Below the pieces are notes generated by a model that did no database searches, was not told the DNA's origin, and saw only the letters and a program-made list of their open reading frames with translations. A DNA stretch of 64,000 nucleotides from Sphingopyxis macrogoltabida (GTDB lineage Bacteria > Pseudomonadota > Alphaproteobacteria > Sphingomonadales > Sphingomonadaceae): contig NZ_CP009429.1 of NCBI RefSeq assembly GCF_001314325.1, forward strand, positions 3,472,501-3,536,500, given 5' to 3'. A program made the position numbers and the translations under genes. Of this stretch, positions 9,083 through 18,120 are shown piece after piece; the stretch's first letter is position 1, and every line of letters begins with the position of its first letter.

Positions 9083-10221
9083 GGCACCGCCCGGATCGTC
9101 ACATTGGCCATCTGCAGCCCGTCGGCTCCCGCCATCGGCTGCGCGGTGACGCGATAACCGCGAGCCTGCAACGCCAGCAGCACCTTGTTCACATCGTCGA
9201 CACGCGGCGCTGCCAGCGTTGTCGTCAGCGTCCCGTCGGTACGGTGCGAGAGGCTTTTGAGCGTGACGCCGGGCACGTCGCCCATCGCCCCGTAGAGCGC
9301 CGAGGCGGGCACGGAAAAGGCGAGCGGACCGCCCCCGGCGGCGGCGAGCCGGCGGTCGAGTTCGGCCTCGGCCGCCGTCGCGTCGGCCGCAGTGACCCCC
9401 GCCTTCTTCGCCATCGCGACGACCGCATCGTCGGCGCGCGCACTATCGCTCGACAGGCGGATGGCGTGGGTGATCGGGATGAGCAGGCTGATCGCGACCA
9501 GCACGATAAACAGCCGCTTGGCAAGCCGCAGCATCGCGGGATCGACCGACCAGCTTCGCTTCGGCTTCCACCCGCCGCTGAGCAGGTCGAGCGGCGGCGC
9601 GGCGAGCGTCAGCAGCAGCGCCTCGCGCATCCGATCGGCATCGAGCGGCGCGATATCACGCCCTCCCGCGATCAATCGATCGAGTTCGGGATCGGACGCA
9701 TAGGCGCGGTCGGCGGTGCGCACGATCTGCTCGCCGCCGAGTTCGGCGGTCCATAGCGTGCCCGGTTCGGGCGGCGGCACCGTCGCCGCCGCAGGCACGA
9801 TCGCCGCGGGATCGAAGCCCCGCGCCTTGAGCCAGCCCGTCCATGCGGTCATTGCCGCGTGGGTCGTCACGGCGACGGGCACCGCCTGCCCCGTGTCGGC
9901 GGGCTGTCCCGACACGACATGCAATCCAGCGGCATCGCCCAGACTGTCTTTCAGCGTATCGATCCGCGCCGCCGCGGCCGCCTGCGCCGGGGCCGCATCG
10001 GGATAGTGCCGCCACTGGATCGGCACGTCGGCGGCGGGAGCAAGCGCGACAAGCCGGTCGTCGGCACCATCGTCGTCCGGCTTTTCCCACGCGTCGACCC
10101 AGCCATCGTCCTGACCCGAATCGACGATCACGCCATCGTCGACGCGCAGCCACGCCGGCCGCGTGCCTTCGTCGTCGAGCGCCGTCAGCGGCGGAAGCCA
10201 CAGGATCAGCGTACGCGCCAC
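9079..10221 (-). CDS. gspL: Type II secretion protein GspL
   Basis: GspL (380 aa) has an actin-like cytoplasmic domain that docks the GspE ATPase, a TM segment at about residue 243-262 (LFIVLVAISLLIPITHAIRL) and a C-terminal periplasmic domain (LLALQARGYRVTAQPM). I place the start at GTG 10221 (VARTLILWLPP), 1 nt after the gspK stop. The frame is open upstream to 10299, but that part lies inside gspK and is arginine-rich. The 3' end overlaps gspM by 4 nt. Confidence 0.92.
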   Translation of the reverse strand: MARTLILWLPPLTALDDEGTRPAWLRVDDGVIVDSGQDDGWVDAWEKPDDDGADDRLVALAPAADVPIQWRHYPDAAPAQAAAAARIDTLKDSLGDAAGLHVVSGQPADTGQAVPVAVTTHAAMTAWTGWLKARGFDPAAIVPAAATVPPPEPGTLWTAELGGEQIVRTADRAYASDPELDRLIAGGRDIAPLDADRMREALLLTLAAPPLDLLSGGWKPKRSWSVDPAMLRLAKRLFIVLVAISLLIPITHAIRLSSDSARADDAVVAMAKKAGVTAADATAAEAELDRRLAAAGGGPLAFSVPASALYGAMGDVPGVTLKSLSHRTDGTLTTTLAAPRVDDVNKVLLALQARGYRVTAQPMAGADGLQMANVTIRAVP

Positions 10222-10222
10222 G

Positions 10223-11227
10223 TCAGTCGCCCTCGCCCCAGTCACGGCGGACGATCGACGGCGGCGCGGTACCCGCAGCGGGCGCGCCGCCATTCGCATC
10301 GATGAGCGAAACCGAAGTCAAGAAACCGTCCCCCATCGTCACATTCGTCGTCAGTGTCAGCCAGCGGCTCGTCATCCCCGCCTGTTCGGCGGCGTCGCCC
10401 GGATCGATCCCGGCAAGCGGCCCCGCTTTCCAGAATCGGACGCTGCTGCCATAGCCGTCGGCGGGCCGCGCTGCCAGCGCGGCGCGCGCATTCGCCACCC
10501 CGATCTCGCCGGGACGCAGCATCGCGACCAAAGGCGCCTGTTCGGGCGCCAGCGTGTTGACGTTGAGCCGGATCGGATCGGCGACCGGCAGCACGCAAAT
10601 CCAGGGCTTGAGCCGCGCATAGATTTTCGGCGTCACCCCGCGCACCGCGCGCAGTTCGCTGATATCGGCCATTTTGCGGTTACCGGGCAGATAGGATGCC
10701 TGCATCGACCGGTAGACGCCGTCCTCGGCGCCTAGCGGTCCTTCGTTGCTGTCGCTGTCGATCCAGTCGGCGGTCGCTGCCGCAATCGCCTTCGCCTGAC
10801 CGGGGTCGATGCCGAGCAGGGTCATCAGTTCGGCGAACTGCGCCACGGCGCCGGCGCGCTGGCTGAGCCGCCCGGGCGCCGCTTCGACAACGAGCGCGTT
10901 GAGGTTGAAGCAATTATTCGCATCGGTCAGCCGCGCCCGGCCTTCGCCGCCCGGCAGCGGCAGCACGAACTCGCGCCCGAGCCAGCCACCGGCGAGCGTC
11001 AGCCGCGACGGATCACGCCCGACCAGATCGGCAACGCGGCGCAGCGCAATCTGTTCGGCGGCAAAGCTGTAGGCGCGGCCCTGATCGATCGTCGCCGCGC
11101 TGCCCGCGATCCGCGTCGCGAGCGTGAGCCGGTCGAGCGCCGTCGCAGCGATCACTGCCATGACCGCGACGAGCAGCAGCACGCCGAGCAGCGCGGCACC
11201 GCGTTCGCCTCTCGCCGGCGGCCTCAT
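10223..11227 (-). CDS. gspK: Type II secretion minor pseudopilin GspK
   Basis: GspK (334 aa) is the large tip pseudopilin of the pseudopilus. The prepilin leader ends ARGERG, followed by AALLGVLLLVAVMAVIAATA. GspK characteristically lacks the Glu5 of other pseudopilins, and here that position is Gly. The large insert domain follows with a helix-hairpin-helix-like part (IDPGQAKAIAAATADWID) and FNLNALV. Start ATG 11227 overlaps the gspJ stop (ATGA). The open frame upstream to 11488 is a shadow of gspJ. Confidence 0.93.
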   Translation of the reverse strand: MRPPARGERGAALLGVLLLVAVMAVIAATALDRLTLATRIAGSAATIDQGRAYSFAAEQIALRRVADLVGRDPSRLTLAGGWLGREFVLPLPGGEGRARLTDANNCFNLNALVVEAAPGRLSQRAGAVAQFAELMTLLGIDPGQAKAIAAATADWIDSDSNEGPLGAEDGVYRSMQASYLPGNRKMADISELRAVRGVTPKIYARLKPWICVLPVADPIRLNVNTLAPEQAPLVAMLRPGEIGVANARAALAARPADGYGSSVRFWKAGPLAGIDPGDAAEQAGMTSRWLTLTTNVTMGDGFLTSVSLIDANGGAPAAGTAPPSIVRRDWGEGD

Positions 11228-11835
11228 GGCACAGGCGCCTGCAAGGGAGGCGGAGGCGGCAATGCCGGGGCGGTGAGGAACAGCATGGCAAGCGGCGCCC
11301 GGCCCCGGCGGGTCAACCGCACTTCGACCGCACGCGGCAGGCGGTCGCCGGGCTCCGACGTCCAGCTCTCGCCCCAATTGCCCCGTTCGTCGCGATAGCG
11401 CACGGCGACCGCGTCGACCTCGCCGATCAGGCGATCGCCGTCGTTCAGCGCCGCGCCGTCGAGCATCGGCTGCACCGCGCGCCGCCATTCGCCGCCGGTC
11501 AGAGCATAGGCGACCCGTTCGACCGCAGGGCGCGGCCCGCCGTCCTGCGACGGTGCGCCGCCGTGGACGAAGGCGAAGCCGGTGGGCGAACCGATGAATG
11601 CCGGCACGGGCTCCCCCGCCTGCCCGCGCGTCGGGCGCTGCACCGCTTGCGCAAGGTCATTCGCCATCAGCGCGCGCACCCGGTTGATGCCGCCCATTGC
11701 CTTCAGGCGAAGCTGAACGGCATCCTGCGTATCGATACTGCTACGCAGCAGGCCGACTCCCATCGCGGCGATCGCCGCAAAGATCGACAATGCGACGAGC
11801 ATTTCGACGAGCGTGAAGCCGCGTTCGTCCTTCAT
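11224..11835 (-). CDS. gspJ: Type II secretion minor pseudopilin GspJ
   Basis: GspJ (203 aa) has a class III leader MKDERG followed by FTLVEMLVALSIFAAIAAMG, including the conserved Glu5. With GspI and GspK it forms the pseudopilus tip complex. The C-terminus is proline-rich (PALPPPPPLQAPVP). ATG 11835 overlaps the gspI stop by 4 nt, and its own stop overlaps gspK. Confidence 0.93.
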   Translation of the reverse strand: MKDERGFTLVEMLVALSIFAAIAAMGVGLLRSSIDTQDAVQLRLKAMGGINRVRALMANDLAQAVQRPTRGQAGEPVPAFIGSPTGFAFVHGGAPSQDGGPRPAVERVAYALTGGEWRRAVQPMLDGAALNDGDRLIGEVDAVAVRYRDERGNWGESWTSEPGDRLPRAVEVRLTRRGRAPLAMLFLTAPALPPPPPLQAPVP

Positions 11836-12197
11836 TGCGACGGCCTGATGATCGTCAGCACCGCCTGCCCGCGTCCGCTTTCGGGCCGGACGGTCAGGTC
11901 GATACGAAGCAGGCTGTCGTCGGCGGTCCTGGCGACGCGCTGTTCGACGCGCCAGTTGCGGCCGGCATTGGCGACGCCCGTCGCGCTGTTGCCGATCGTC
12001 GGCGGCGCCGGATCGGTCCACAGTTCGACAGCACGATTCTGCGCGACGATCCCCGCCATGGTGCTTTCGTCGAGATCGCCGGCTGTCCGTACGGCAAAAG
12101 CGTCGAGACGGACGAGCGTCAGCGCCGCAATGCTGATGATGCTGAGCGCGACGAGCATTTCAAGCAGCGTAAAACCGCTTTCACGATCATTGGCCAC
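11832..12197 (-). CDS. gspI: Type II secretion minor pseudopilin GspI
   Basis: GspI (121 aa) is a short pseudopilin with leader ANDRESG followed by FTLLEMLVALSIISIAALTL. The start is taken at GTG 12197, within the last codons of gspH; no in-frame ATG lies close upstream. Its size and the motif AGIVAQNRAVELW fit the family. Its stop overlaps the gspJ ATG. Confidence 0.92.
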   Translation of the reverse strand: MANDRESGFTLLEMLVALSIISIAALTLVRLDAFAVRTAGDLDESTMAGIVAQNRAVELWTDPAPPTIGNSATGVANAGRNWRVEQRVARTADDSLLRIDLTVRPESGRGQAVLTIIRPSQ

Positions 12198-12684
12198 GGC
12201 TGACCTCCCCCGTCGCCGAAACGCGCACGGTTTCGCGCGCGTCGCCGCCCGCAAGGACGACGGACTGCGGCGTCGGGCTGGTCCCGACGCGATCGAAAAG
12301 GATGCGCGATACGCCCTGCCCGTCGCCGGCAACGAAACGGACATCGCCCGGCCAGTTGCGCTGTTCGAACGCGCGGCCGGGCAGCGGCTGCCACGCCCCT
12401 TCGACCCGGCGCTCGAAGCCATAGCCCGACGGCGCGAAGTTGACCGCGACGCTGCGCCCCTCGATCACCGCCACGTCGCGCGCGGCGGCAAGGCGGGCGG
12501 CAAGGCGATCGGCCTCGCTGCGCACTGTGCGTTCGTCGCCGGGGATCGTCAGCACCACTGCGGCGGCGGCAAGCGCGAGGATGGCGAGCACGACCATCAG
12601 CTCGACCAGCGTGAAGCCGCGCTGGCCGTCAGGACAGTGCGCCCCGGTGGGAGCCGGGGCCCATGAAAGATTGTGCGGGCGCAA
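12187..12684 (-). CDS. gspH: Type II secretion minor pseudopilin GspH
   Basis: GspH pseudopilin with prepilin motif QRG followed by FTLVELMVVLAILALAAAAV and a typical globular domain. The start is uncertain. The frame is open upstream to 12936, but between the gspG stop (12727) and the prepilin motif lies a paired GC-rich REP-like element that reads through as SPAKAGAHLRPHN and similar. TTG 12684 is the nearest plausible start, giving an unusually long leader of about 22 residues before the cleavage Gly. ATG 12750 (MPTFAEKAE) would overlap gspG by 26 nt. I give the TTG start provisionally. Confidence 0.8.
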   Translation of the reverse strand: MRPHNLSWAPAPTGAHCPDGQRGFTLVELMVVLAILALAAAAVVLTIPGDERTVRSEADRLAARLAAARDVAVIEGRSVAVNFAPSGYGFERRVEGAWQPLPGRAFEQRNWPGDVRFVAGDGQGVSRILFDRVGTSPTPQSVVLAGGDARETVRVSATGEVSRGQ

Positions 12685-12707
12685 ATGGGCCCCGGCTTTC
12701 GCCGGGG
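12641..12707. repeat. Paired REP-like hairpins at the gspG-gspH junction
   Basis: Two GC-rich hairpins about 30 nt apart. The first is GCCCCGG (12641-12647) with CCGGGGC (12654-12660); the second is CCCCGGC (12690-12696) with GCCGGGG (12701-12707, 4-nt loop). The two units are inverted copies of the same core (GGGCCCCGGCTTTCGCCGGG type). They sit exactly where gspH should start and could also reduce downstream transcription or stabilise the upstream mRNA. Confidence 0.7.
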
Positions 12708-12724
12708 AACATCCAGCGAGCGCC

Positions 12725-13213
12725 TCAGCCTTCTCCGCGAATGTCGGCATTGTCGTCGGTCCCGCCGGGCGCCCCGTCGGCGCCGAGCGACCAGACGTCG
12801 AACGCCTTTCCGTTCGGCCCCGGCGCCTGATAATTATAGGGGCGGCCCCACGGATCTTCGGGCAGCTTCTTGATATAGCCGCCGCGGCGATAGCGTTCGG
12901 GTTGGGCGAGTGCCGGCGGCGCCGAAACAAGCGCATTCAGTCCGTCGGTGCTCGCCGGATAGGTGAGATTGTCGAGGCGATATTGTTCGAGCGCGGTTTC
13001 GAGCGTCGCGATGTCGGCTTTCGCCTTGGTCACCATCGCGCGATCCTGGCTGGGCAGCACGTTGATCATCACCACCGTGGCGAGCAGCCCGATGATGAAG
13101 ATCACCACCATCAGTTCGGTCAGCGTGAAGCCGCGCTCGTCGCGCTTCCGGCGGCCGGCGGCGGATCGGCCGGGATCGAGCATCAGGCGAAAGAAAAGCT
13201 GCATAAGCGACAT
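12725..13213 (-). CDS. gspG: Type II secretion major pseudopilin GspG
   Basis: GspG (162 aa) is the major pseudopilin. A long basic leader ends RRKRDERG, then FTLTELMVVIFIIGLLATVV with Glu5. The C-terminal calcium-site region typical of GspG is present (LPEDPWGRPYNYQAPG and WSLGADGAPGGTDDNADI). Starts at ATG 13213 or 13204 are both possible; 13213 is given. It follows the gspF stop directly and is followed by the REP-like interruption before gspH. Confidence 0.96.
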   Translation of the reverse strand: MSLMQLFFRLMLDPGRSAAGRRKRDERGFTLTELMVVIFIIGLLATVVMINVLPSQDRAMVTKAKADIATLETALEQYRLDNLTYPASTDGLNALVSAPPALAQPERYRRGGYIKKLPEDPWGRPYNYQAPGPNGKAFDVWSLGADGAPGGTDDNADIRGEG

Positions 13214-13214
13214 A

Positions 13215-14438
13215 TTATAGACCTGCGAGGTTCTGCAACTGGAGGATCGGAAGCAGGATGGCGAGAATGATGAGCGCGACGCAAGACCCCATAAGGACAA
13301 TTATGACAGGTTCGAGAAGCGCCATCGAGGCGGCGGTAAAACGATCGAACTCGCGTTCGAGATAGTCGGCGGCGCGTTCGAGCATCTGCTCCAATCGCCC
13401 CGCGCTTTCGCCGCTCGCGGTCATATAGACGAGGAGCGGCGGAAAGACGCCCGCGTCGCGCAGCGCGGCGGAAAGGCTGCCGCCGGCGCGGACCTGGTCG
13501 ACGATCGCCGCGGTCGCTCCGGCGAGCGCCGCGTTGCGGATCGTCGGGACGGTGAGCCGCAGCCCTTCGACGAGCGGCAGCCGGCTCGACACCATCGTCG
13601 ACAGCGTGCGGGCGAAACGGGCAGCATAGAGATCGCGGAGCAGGCGGCCGAGCAGCGGCAGGCGGAGCAGCCGCGCATCGACCCGCGCCTTGAACGCCGG
13701 GCGGCGCATCGCGGTGACCCAGCCAAAGGCTCCGGCGGCCAGCAGCAGCGCGATCAGCCACCACCAGTTGGCGGCAAAGCCCGAGATCGCGATCACCGCG
13801 CGGGTCAGGAAGGGCAGTTGCTGTCCCGTGTCGGTGAATTGTTCGACGACGCGCGGGACGACGAAGATCATCAGCGCCGCAACGACGCCGATCGCGACCA
13901 CGGCGAGGACGATGGGATAGGCGAGCGCCGCGACCAGCTTGCCGCGCACTTCGGCCTGCCGTTCGAGCAGGTCGGCGAGCCGGGCGAGGATCGTCGTCAG
14001 GCTGCCGGTGGTTTCGCCCGCCGCGACCATCGCGCGATAGAGCGGCGGGAAGCTCGCCGGCTGACGCGCCATCGCGTCGGCAAGCCGGCGGCCTTCGAGC
14101 AGCCCGGCGTGAACGTCGGCGATCACCGCCCGGGCGCTTTCGGCCTCGCTCTGCCGCGTCAGCGTGCGCAGCGCTTCTTCGAGCGGCGCGACCTCGACCA
14201 AAGTCGCGAGCTGGCGCGTGAACAGCGCCAGTTCCTTGCGGCCGAGCTTGTTGCGGCGAAAGGCGAGCAGCGACCGTTCGGCACGCGGCCGCGACCCCGC
14301 CGCCTCGACCGCGACGATATGGAATTTGCGCCGCACCAAGTCGGCGCGCGCGGCATCGTCGTTCGCCGCGGTCAGCCGTCCCTTGCGCTCGCGCCCCTGC
14401 GGGTCGATCGCCACATAGCGATAATCAGGCATCGACAT
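13215..14438 (-). CDS. gspF: Type II secretion inner-membrane platform protein GspF
   Basis: GspF (407 aa) is the polytopic core of the assembly platform, with two homologous T2SSF domains (about 70-195 and 275-400) and TM segments at about 170-195, 225-245 and 380-400. Motifs include FTRQLATLVEVAPLEEALR and MVAAGETTGSL with its second-repeat counterpart YMTASGESAGRLEQML. The N-terminus MPDYRYVAIDPQGRERKG is typical. It overlaps the gspE end by 14 nt; ATG 14432 is an alternative start. Confidence 0.96.
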   Translation of the reverse strand: MSMPDYRYVAIDPQGRERKGRLTAANDDAARADLVRRKFHIVAVEAAGSRPRAERSLLAFRRNKLGRKELALFTRQLATLVEVAPLEEALRTLTRQSEAESARAVIADVHAGLLEGRRLADAMARQPASFPPLYRAMVAAGETTGSLTTILARLADLLERQAEVRGKLVAALAYPIVLAVVAIGVVAALMIFVVPRVVEQFTDTGQQLPFLTRAVIAISGFAANWWWLIALLLAAGAFGWVTAMRRPAFKARVDARLLRLPLLGRLLRDLYAARFARTLSTMVSSRLPLVEGLRLTVPTIRNAALAGATAAIVDQVRAGGSLSAALRDAGVFPPLLVYMTASGESAGRLEQMLERAADYLEREFDRFTAASMALLEPVIIVLMGSCVALIILAILLPILQLQNLAGL

Positions 14439-15918
14439 CCTCGCGCCGCGCGACGCGGATCGCCTCCTCGGCGGTGGTCAGCCCCTTGGCAACCATCGTA
14501 CGCGCCGCCGACGCCAGCGTCGGTGCTTTCAGAAAGGCATGTTTGGCGATCATCGCCTCGTCGCCGCCGGCGTAGATATAGCGGCGCACCGTCTCGTCGA
14601 CCTTGATCGCCTCGAACACCCCGATACGGCCCTTGTAGCCGCTGCCGCCGCACTGGTCGCAGCCCTTGGGCCGCCAGATGACGGTGCCGATATCGAGCCC
14701 GAGCATCGCGGCAACGCTGTTGTCGGCCTGCACCGGTTCGCGGCAATGCTCGCAGAGCTTGCGGACGAGCCGCTGCGCGATCACCGCGCGTAGCGTCGAG
14801 GCGAGCAGGAATGGTTCGACCTTCAGATCCTTGAGGCGCGTGATCGCGCCGACCGCATCGTTGGTGTGGACAGTCGACAGCACGAGGTGGCCGGTCAGCG
14901 ACGCCTGCACCGCGATATCGGCGGTCTCGCGGTCGCGGATTTCGCCGACCATCACGACGTCGGGGTCCTGGCGCAGGATCGCGCGCAGGCCCGCCGCGAA
15001 ATCGAGCCCGACCTTGGCATTGACCTGCGTCTGGCCGATGCCGTCGACAGCATATTCGACCGGATCCTCGACGGTCAGGATATTGCGCTGGCCGTCGTTC
15101 AACTGCTTGAGCGCGGCATAGAGCGACGTCGTTTTGCCCGATCCGGTCGGCCCGGTAACGAGAATGATGCCATTGGGTTCGGCAAGCGCTTCACGCAGGA
15201 TGCGGTCGGCCTCGCCCGACAGGCCGAGGACGTCGAAATCGATCCCCGCGGTATCCTTGTCGAGGATGCGCATCACGACGCGCTCGCCGGCCCGGCTGGG
15301 CAGCGTCGAAACGCGGACGTCGACCGCCTTGCCCGCCAGCGTCAGCGCGATGCGCCCGTCCTGCGGCACGCGGCGTTCGGCGATGTCGAGCCGCGCCATC
15401 ACCTTGATGCGGCTGACGACGACGGGCGCAACGTGCGGCGGCATGCGCAGATGCTCGCGCAGCACCCCGTCGGTGCGCATGCGTACGACCAGCCCGCTTT
15501 CATACGGTTCGATATGAATGTCGCTGACGCCCTGCCGCACCGCTTCGGCAATGATCGCGTTGATCAGGCGGATCGCGGGGGCATCGTCGGCACTGTCGAG
15601 CAAGTCTTCGGCGCTCGGCAGGCTGAAATCGAGGTCGCTGCCGTCGAGCGATCCCGCCATCGCGGCGGCCGAGGCATCGACGGCATAATGATCGGACAGC
15701 AGTCGGTCGAAATCGGCGGCGCTGGCGGTCGCAACGCGTAGCGGCTGCGCCAGATAGCGCTTGACCTCAATGAGCACCGCCGGGTCGCTGTCCTCGCGGA
15801 GCGTCGCCAGCCAGATGCCGCCCTCCCCCGGCGCGATCACGACGCCGTGCGCGCGCGCGAAGCCATAGGGAATATCGACCGGCGCCGGGGGCGCGGCGGT
15901 CGGTTCGGAATCGGTCAC
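14425..15918 (-). CDS. gspE: Type II secretion ATPase GspE
   Basis: GspE (497 aa) is the hexameric cytoplasmic ATPase powering pseudopilus assembly. Walker A is GPTGSGKTTSLYAAL (about 253-267), the Asp box VEDPVEYAVDGIGQTQ, Walker B DPDVVMVGEIRDRETA, and the His box region TGHLVLSTVHTNDA. A zinc tetracysteine motif (CEHCREP and CDQCGGSGYKGR) lies at about 395-440. It docks on GspL and GspF. The ATG overlaps the gspD stop (ATGA). Confidence 0.97.
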   Translation of the reverse strand: MTDSEPTAAPPAPVDIPYGFARAHGVVIAPGEGGIWLATLREDSDPAVLIEVKRYLAQPLRVATASAADFDRLLSDHYAVDASAAAMAGSLDGSDLDFSLPSAEDLLDSADDAPAIRLINAIIAEAVRQGVSDIHIEPYESGLVVRMRTDGVLREHLRMPPHVAPVVVSRIKVMARLDIAERRVPQDGRIALTLAGKAVDVRVSTLPSRAGERVVMRILDKDTAGIDFDVLGLSGEADRILREALAEPNGIILVTGPTGSGKTTSLYAALKQLNDGQRNILTVEDPVEYAVDGIGQTQVNAKVGLDFAAGLRAILRQDPDVVMVGEIRDRETADIAVQASLTGHLVLSTVHTNDAVGAITRLKDLKVEPFLLASTLRAVIAQRLVRKLCEHCREPVQADNSVAAMLGLDIGTVIWRPKGCDQCGGSGYKGRIGVFEAIKVDETVRRYIYAGGDEAMIAKHAFLKAPTLASAARTMVAKGLTTAEEAIRVARREDVDA

Positions 15919-18116
15919 GGATATTCTCCGGGCGGCGGCGCGGGCGCGTTCGAGATCGAGGGCGGCACGTCGGTGCTGATCACATTGCCATCGGGCCCGC
16001 GCAGCGCGGGCAGATCGACGGGAGTGACGGTCACATCGCCGGCCGAGGGCGGCGACGGCGGCGTCGTCCCCATATAGTCGCGGACCAGCGTATCGATCGC
16101 CGGTTCCTGATCGGGGTTCCGCTGCAACTGGAAATTGCGGACATAGCCGTAACGCCGCGCGGTCAGCGCAGCATTATCCTCGCGATTGCGCAGGACGGTC
16201 GGGCGGATGAAGACCATCAGGTTCGTCTTGGAACGGCTGCGGCTCCGCGACTTGAACAATTCGCCGATCAGCGGGATGTCGCTCAGCAACGGAATACGCT
16301 CGATCGTCTTGCGCTCGTCGTCGTTGAGCAGGCCGCCGATCGCGAGGATTTCGCCGTCGTCGACCGTCAGCACGGTCTCGAACGAGCGCTTGTTGAGGAT
16401 GAGGTCGCTGTTGCGCGACGACACCGGACCCGCGACGCTCGACACTTCCTGACGGAGGAACAGCTTGACCTCGCCCGCGCCGTTGACCTGCGGCGTCACT
16501 TCGAGCTTGATGCCCACCTCTTCGCGCTGGACGGTGCGGAAGGCGTTGTCGAAATTGTCGCTCAGCGCTTCGCCCGTCGTGATCGGCACTTCCTGTCCGA
16601 CGAGGAATTTCGCCGCCTGATTGTCGAGCGTGACGATATGCGGCGTCGCGAGCAGGTTCGACGTCGTGTCCGATTTCACCGCGTTGATGATCGCGCCGAA
16701 GATCGTGTTCTTGCCGATATCGCCCGCGAACCCTGCGAAACCGCCGGTCGCCTGGAGCAGCGACGCCGCCGCGGCTTCCTGCAGGCTGCTGCCGAGCGCG
16801 CTCGACGTCTGGGTGACGACGGTGGTGCCGTCGACGGTCGTCTTGTCTTCGGTCAGCTTGGTCGCGGCATAGGCGCCGCCGAGCGTGAAGATGTTCGGCT
16901 GGGCATTGCTATAATTGGTTGCGACGAACGGAATATTCTTGCCGCCGAGCAGGAACTGGACGCCGAGCCGCTTTGCCGCATCGTCGCCGATCTCGACGAC
17001 GATCGCCTCGACCAACACCTGCTCGCGGCGGCTGTCGAGCTGGCGGATCAGTTCGCCGAGCATCCGCTGCACTTCGCTGTTGGCGGCGACGATGATCGCA
17101 TTGGCGCCTTCGTAGCGGGTGACGATCGCCGGACCGCGGGTCGAGATGCTGCCGCCGGCGCCGCTGACCGAGGTCGGCGCGCTGTTCGTTGCGGCGGCGG
17201 GCGCAGCACCGGCGCTGCCCGATGACGAGGAAGAGGACGAAGCCGGCGGCAGTCCGGCCTTCTGCGCCGGATCGCTGCCGCCGCCGATCAGTTGCTGAAG
17301 CGTCGGCAACAGCGTTTCGGCATTGGCATGTTCGAGCCAATAGACGCGCAGCTCGGTGCCGCCCGCCGCCTTGGCATCGAGGTCGTTCGCCATCTGGACG
17401 AAGCGCGCGACCATCGCCTGATCGCCGCGCAGGGCAATCGCGTTGCTGCTGTCGATCGGCACGATGGCGACGGGCGATTGCGCGCCCTCGCCGGCTGCAG
17501 GCACCAGCGCCTGCAGCGCGGCCGCGATCTCGCGCGCGCCGGCATTTTTCAGCGTCACGATCTGGCTCGTTGAACTGTCGCGGTCGATGCTGCTCGCGAG
17601 CGCGCGGATGCGGCGGATATTGTCGGCGAAATCGGCGACGACCAGGCTGTTGGCGTTGCGGTTCGCGGTCAGCGATCCCTGCGGGCTGACCAGCGGGCGC
17701 AGCGTTTCGACCGCCGACACGGCGTCGATGTGGCGCAGGCGGATGATTTCGGTGACGAACTGGTTCTGCGCCGCGCCGCCGCTGCCGATGCGGCCGGGCT
17801 GGGCGGCGGCGCCGTCGATCGGCTGGACGCGATAGCTGCCGTTCGGTCCCGGCACCGCGACCAGCCCGTTCGAGCGCAGCGTCGAGAGGAAAATCTCGAA
17901 ATATTCGCTCCGCGACAGCGGCCGGTCGGTCACCACCGATACCTTGCCATTGACGCGGCCGTCGATGACGAAAGTGCGCCCGGTGATCCGCGCCGCATCC
18001 TGGATGAACGCGCGGATATCGGCGTCGCGGACGTTCAGCGTATATTGCGCGAGCGCGGGTCCCGGCGTTGCGGAAACGAGCGCGGCGGCGAGCATCAGGG
18101 ACAGTTTGAGACGCAT
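15915..18116 (-). CDS. gspD: Type II secretion secretin GspD
   Basis: GspD (733 aa) forms the outer-membrane secretin channel. A signal peptide (MRLKLSLMLAAALVSATPG, cleavage near ALAQ) leads into periplasmic N0-N3 domains (N0 begins YTLNVRDADIRAFIQDAARI). The C-terminal secretin domain contains VPITTGEALSDN, VGIKLEVTPQVNGAGEVKL and IGELFKSRSRSRSKTNLMVF. A Ser-rich low-complexity linker lies within N3, as in many GspD proteins. ATG 18116 is chosen for the clear signal peptide, 4 nt after the gspC stop; the open frame upstream overlaps gspC. Confidence 0.96.
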   Translation of the reverse strand: MRLKLSLMLAAALVSATPGPALAQYTLNVRDADIRAFIQDAARITGRTFVIDGRVNGKVSVVTDRPLSRSEYFEIFLSTLRSNGLVAVPGPNGSYRVQPIDGAAAQPGRIGSGGAAQNQFVTEIIRLRHIDAVSAVETLRPLVSPQGSLTANRNANSLVVADFADNIRRIRALASSIDRDSSTSQIVTLKNAGAREIAAALQALVPAAGEGAQSPVAIVPIDSSNAIALRGDQAMVARFVQMANDLDAKAAGGTELRVYWLEHANAETLLPTLQQLIGGGSDPAQKAGLPPASSSSSSSGSAGAAPAAATNSAPTSVSGAGGSISTRGPAIVTRYEGANAIIVAANSEVQRMLGELIRQLDSRREQVLVEAIVVEIGDDAAKRLGVQFLLGGKNIPFVATNYSNAQPNIFTLGGAYAATKLTEDKTTVDGTTVVTQTSSALGSSLQEAAAASLLQATGGFAGFAGDIGKNTIFGAIINAVKSDTTSNLLATPHIVTLDNQAAKFLVGQEVPITTGEALSDNFDNAFRTVQREEVGIKLEVTPQVNGAGEVKLFLRQEVSSVAGPVSSRNSDLILNKRSFETVLTVDDGEILAIGGLLNDDERKTIERIPLLSDIPLIGELFKSRSRSRSKTNLMVFIRPTVLRNREDNAALTARRYGYVRNFQLQRNPDQEPAIDTLVRDYMGTTPPSPPSAGDVTVTPVDLPALRGPDGNVISTDVPPSISNAPAPPPGEYP

Positions 18117-18120
18117 AAAC

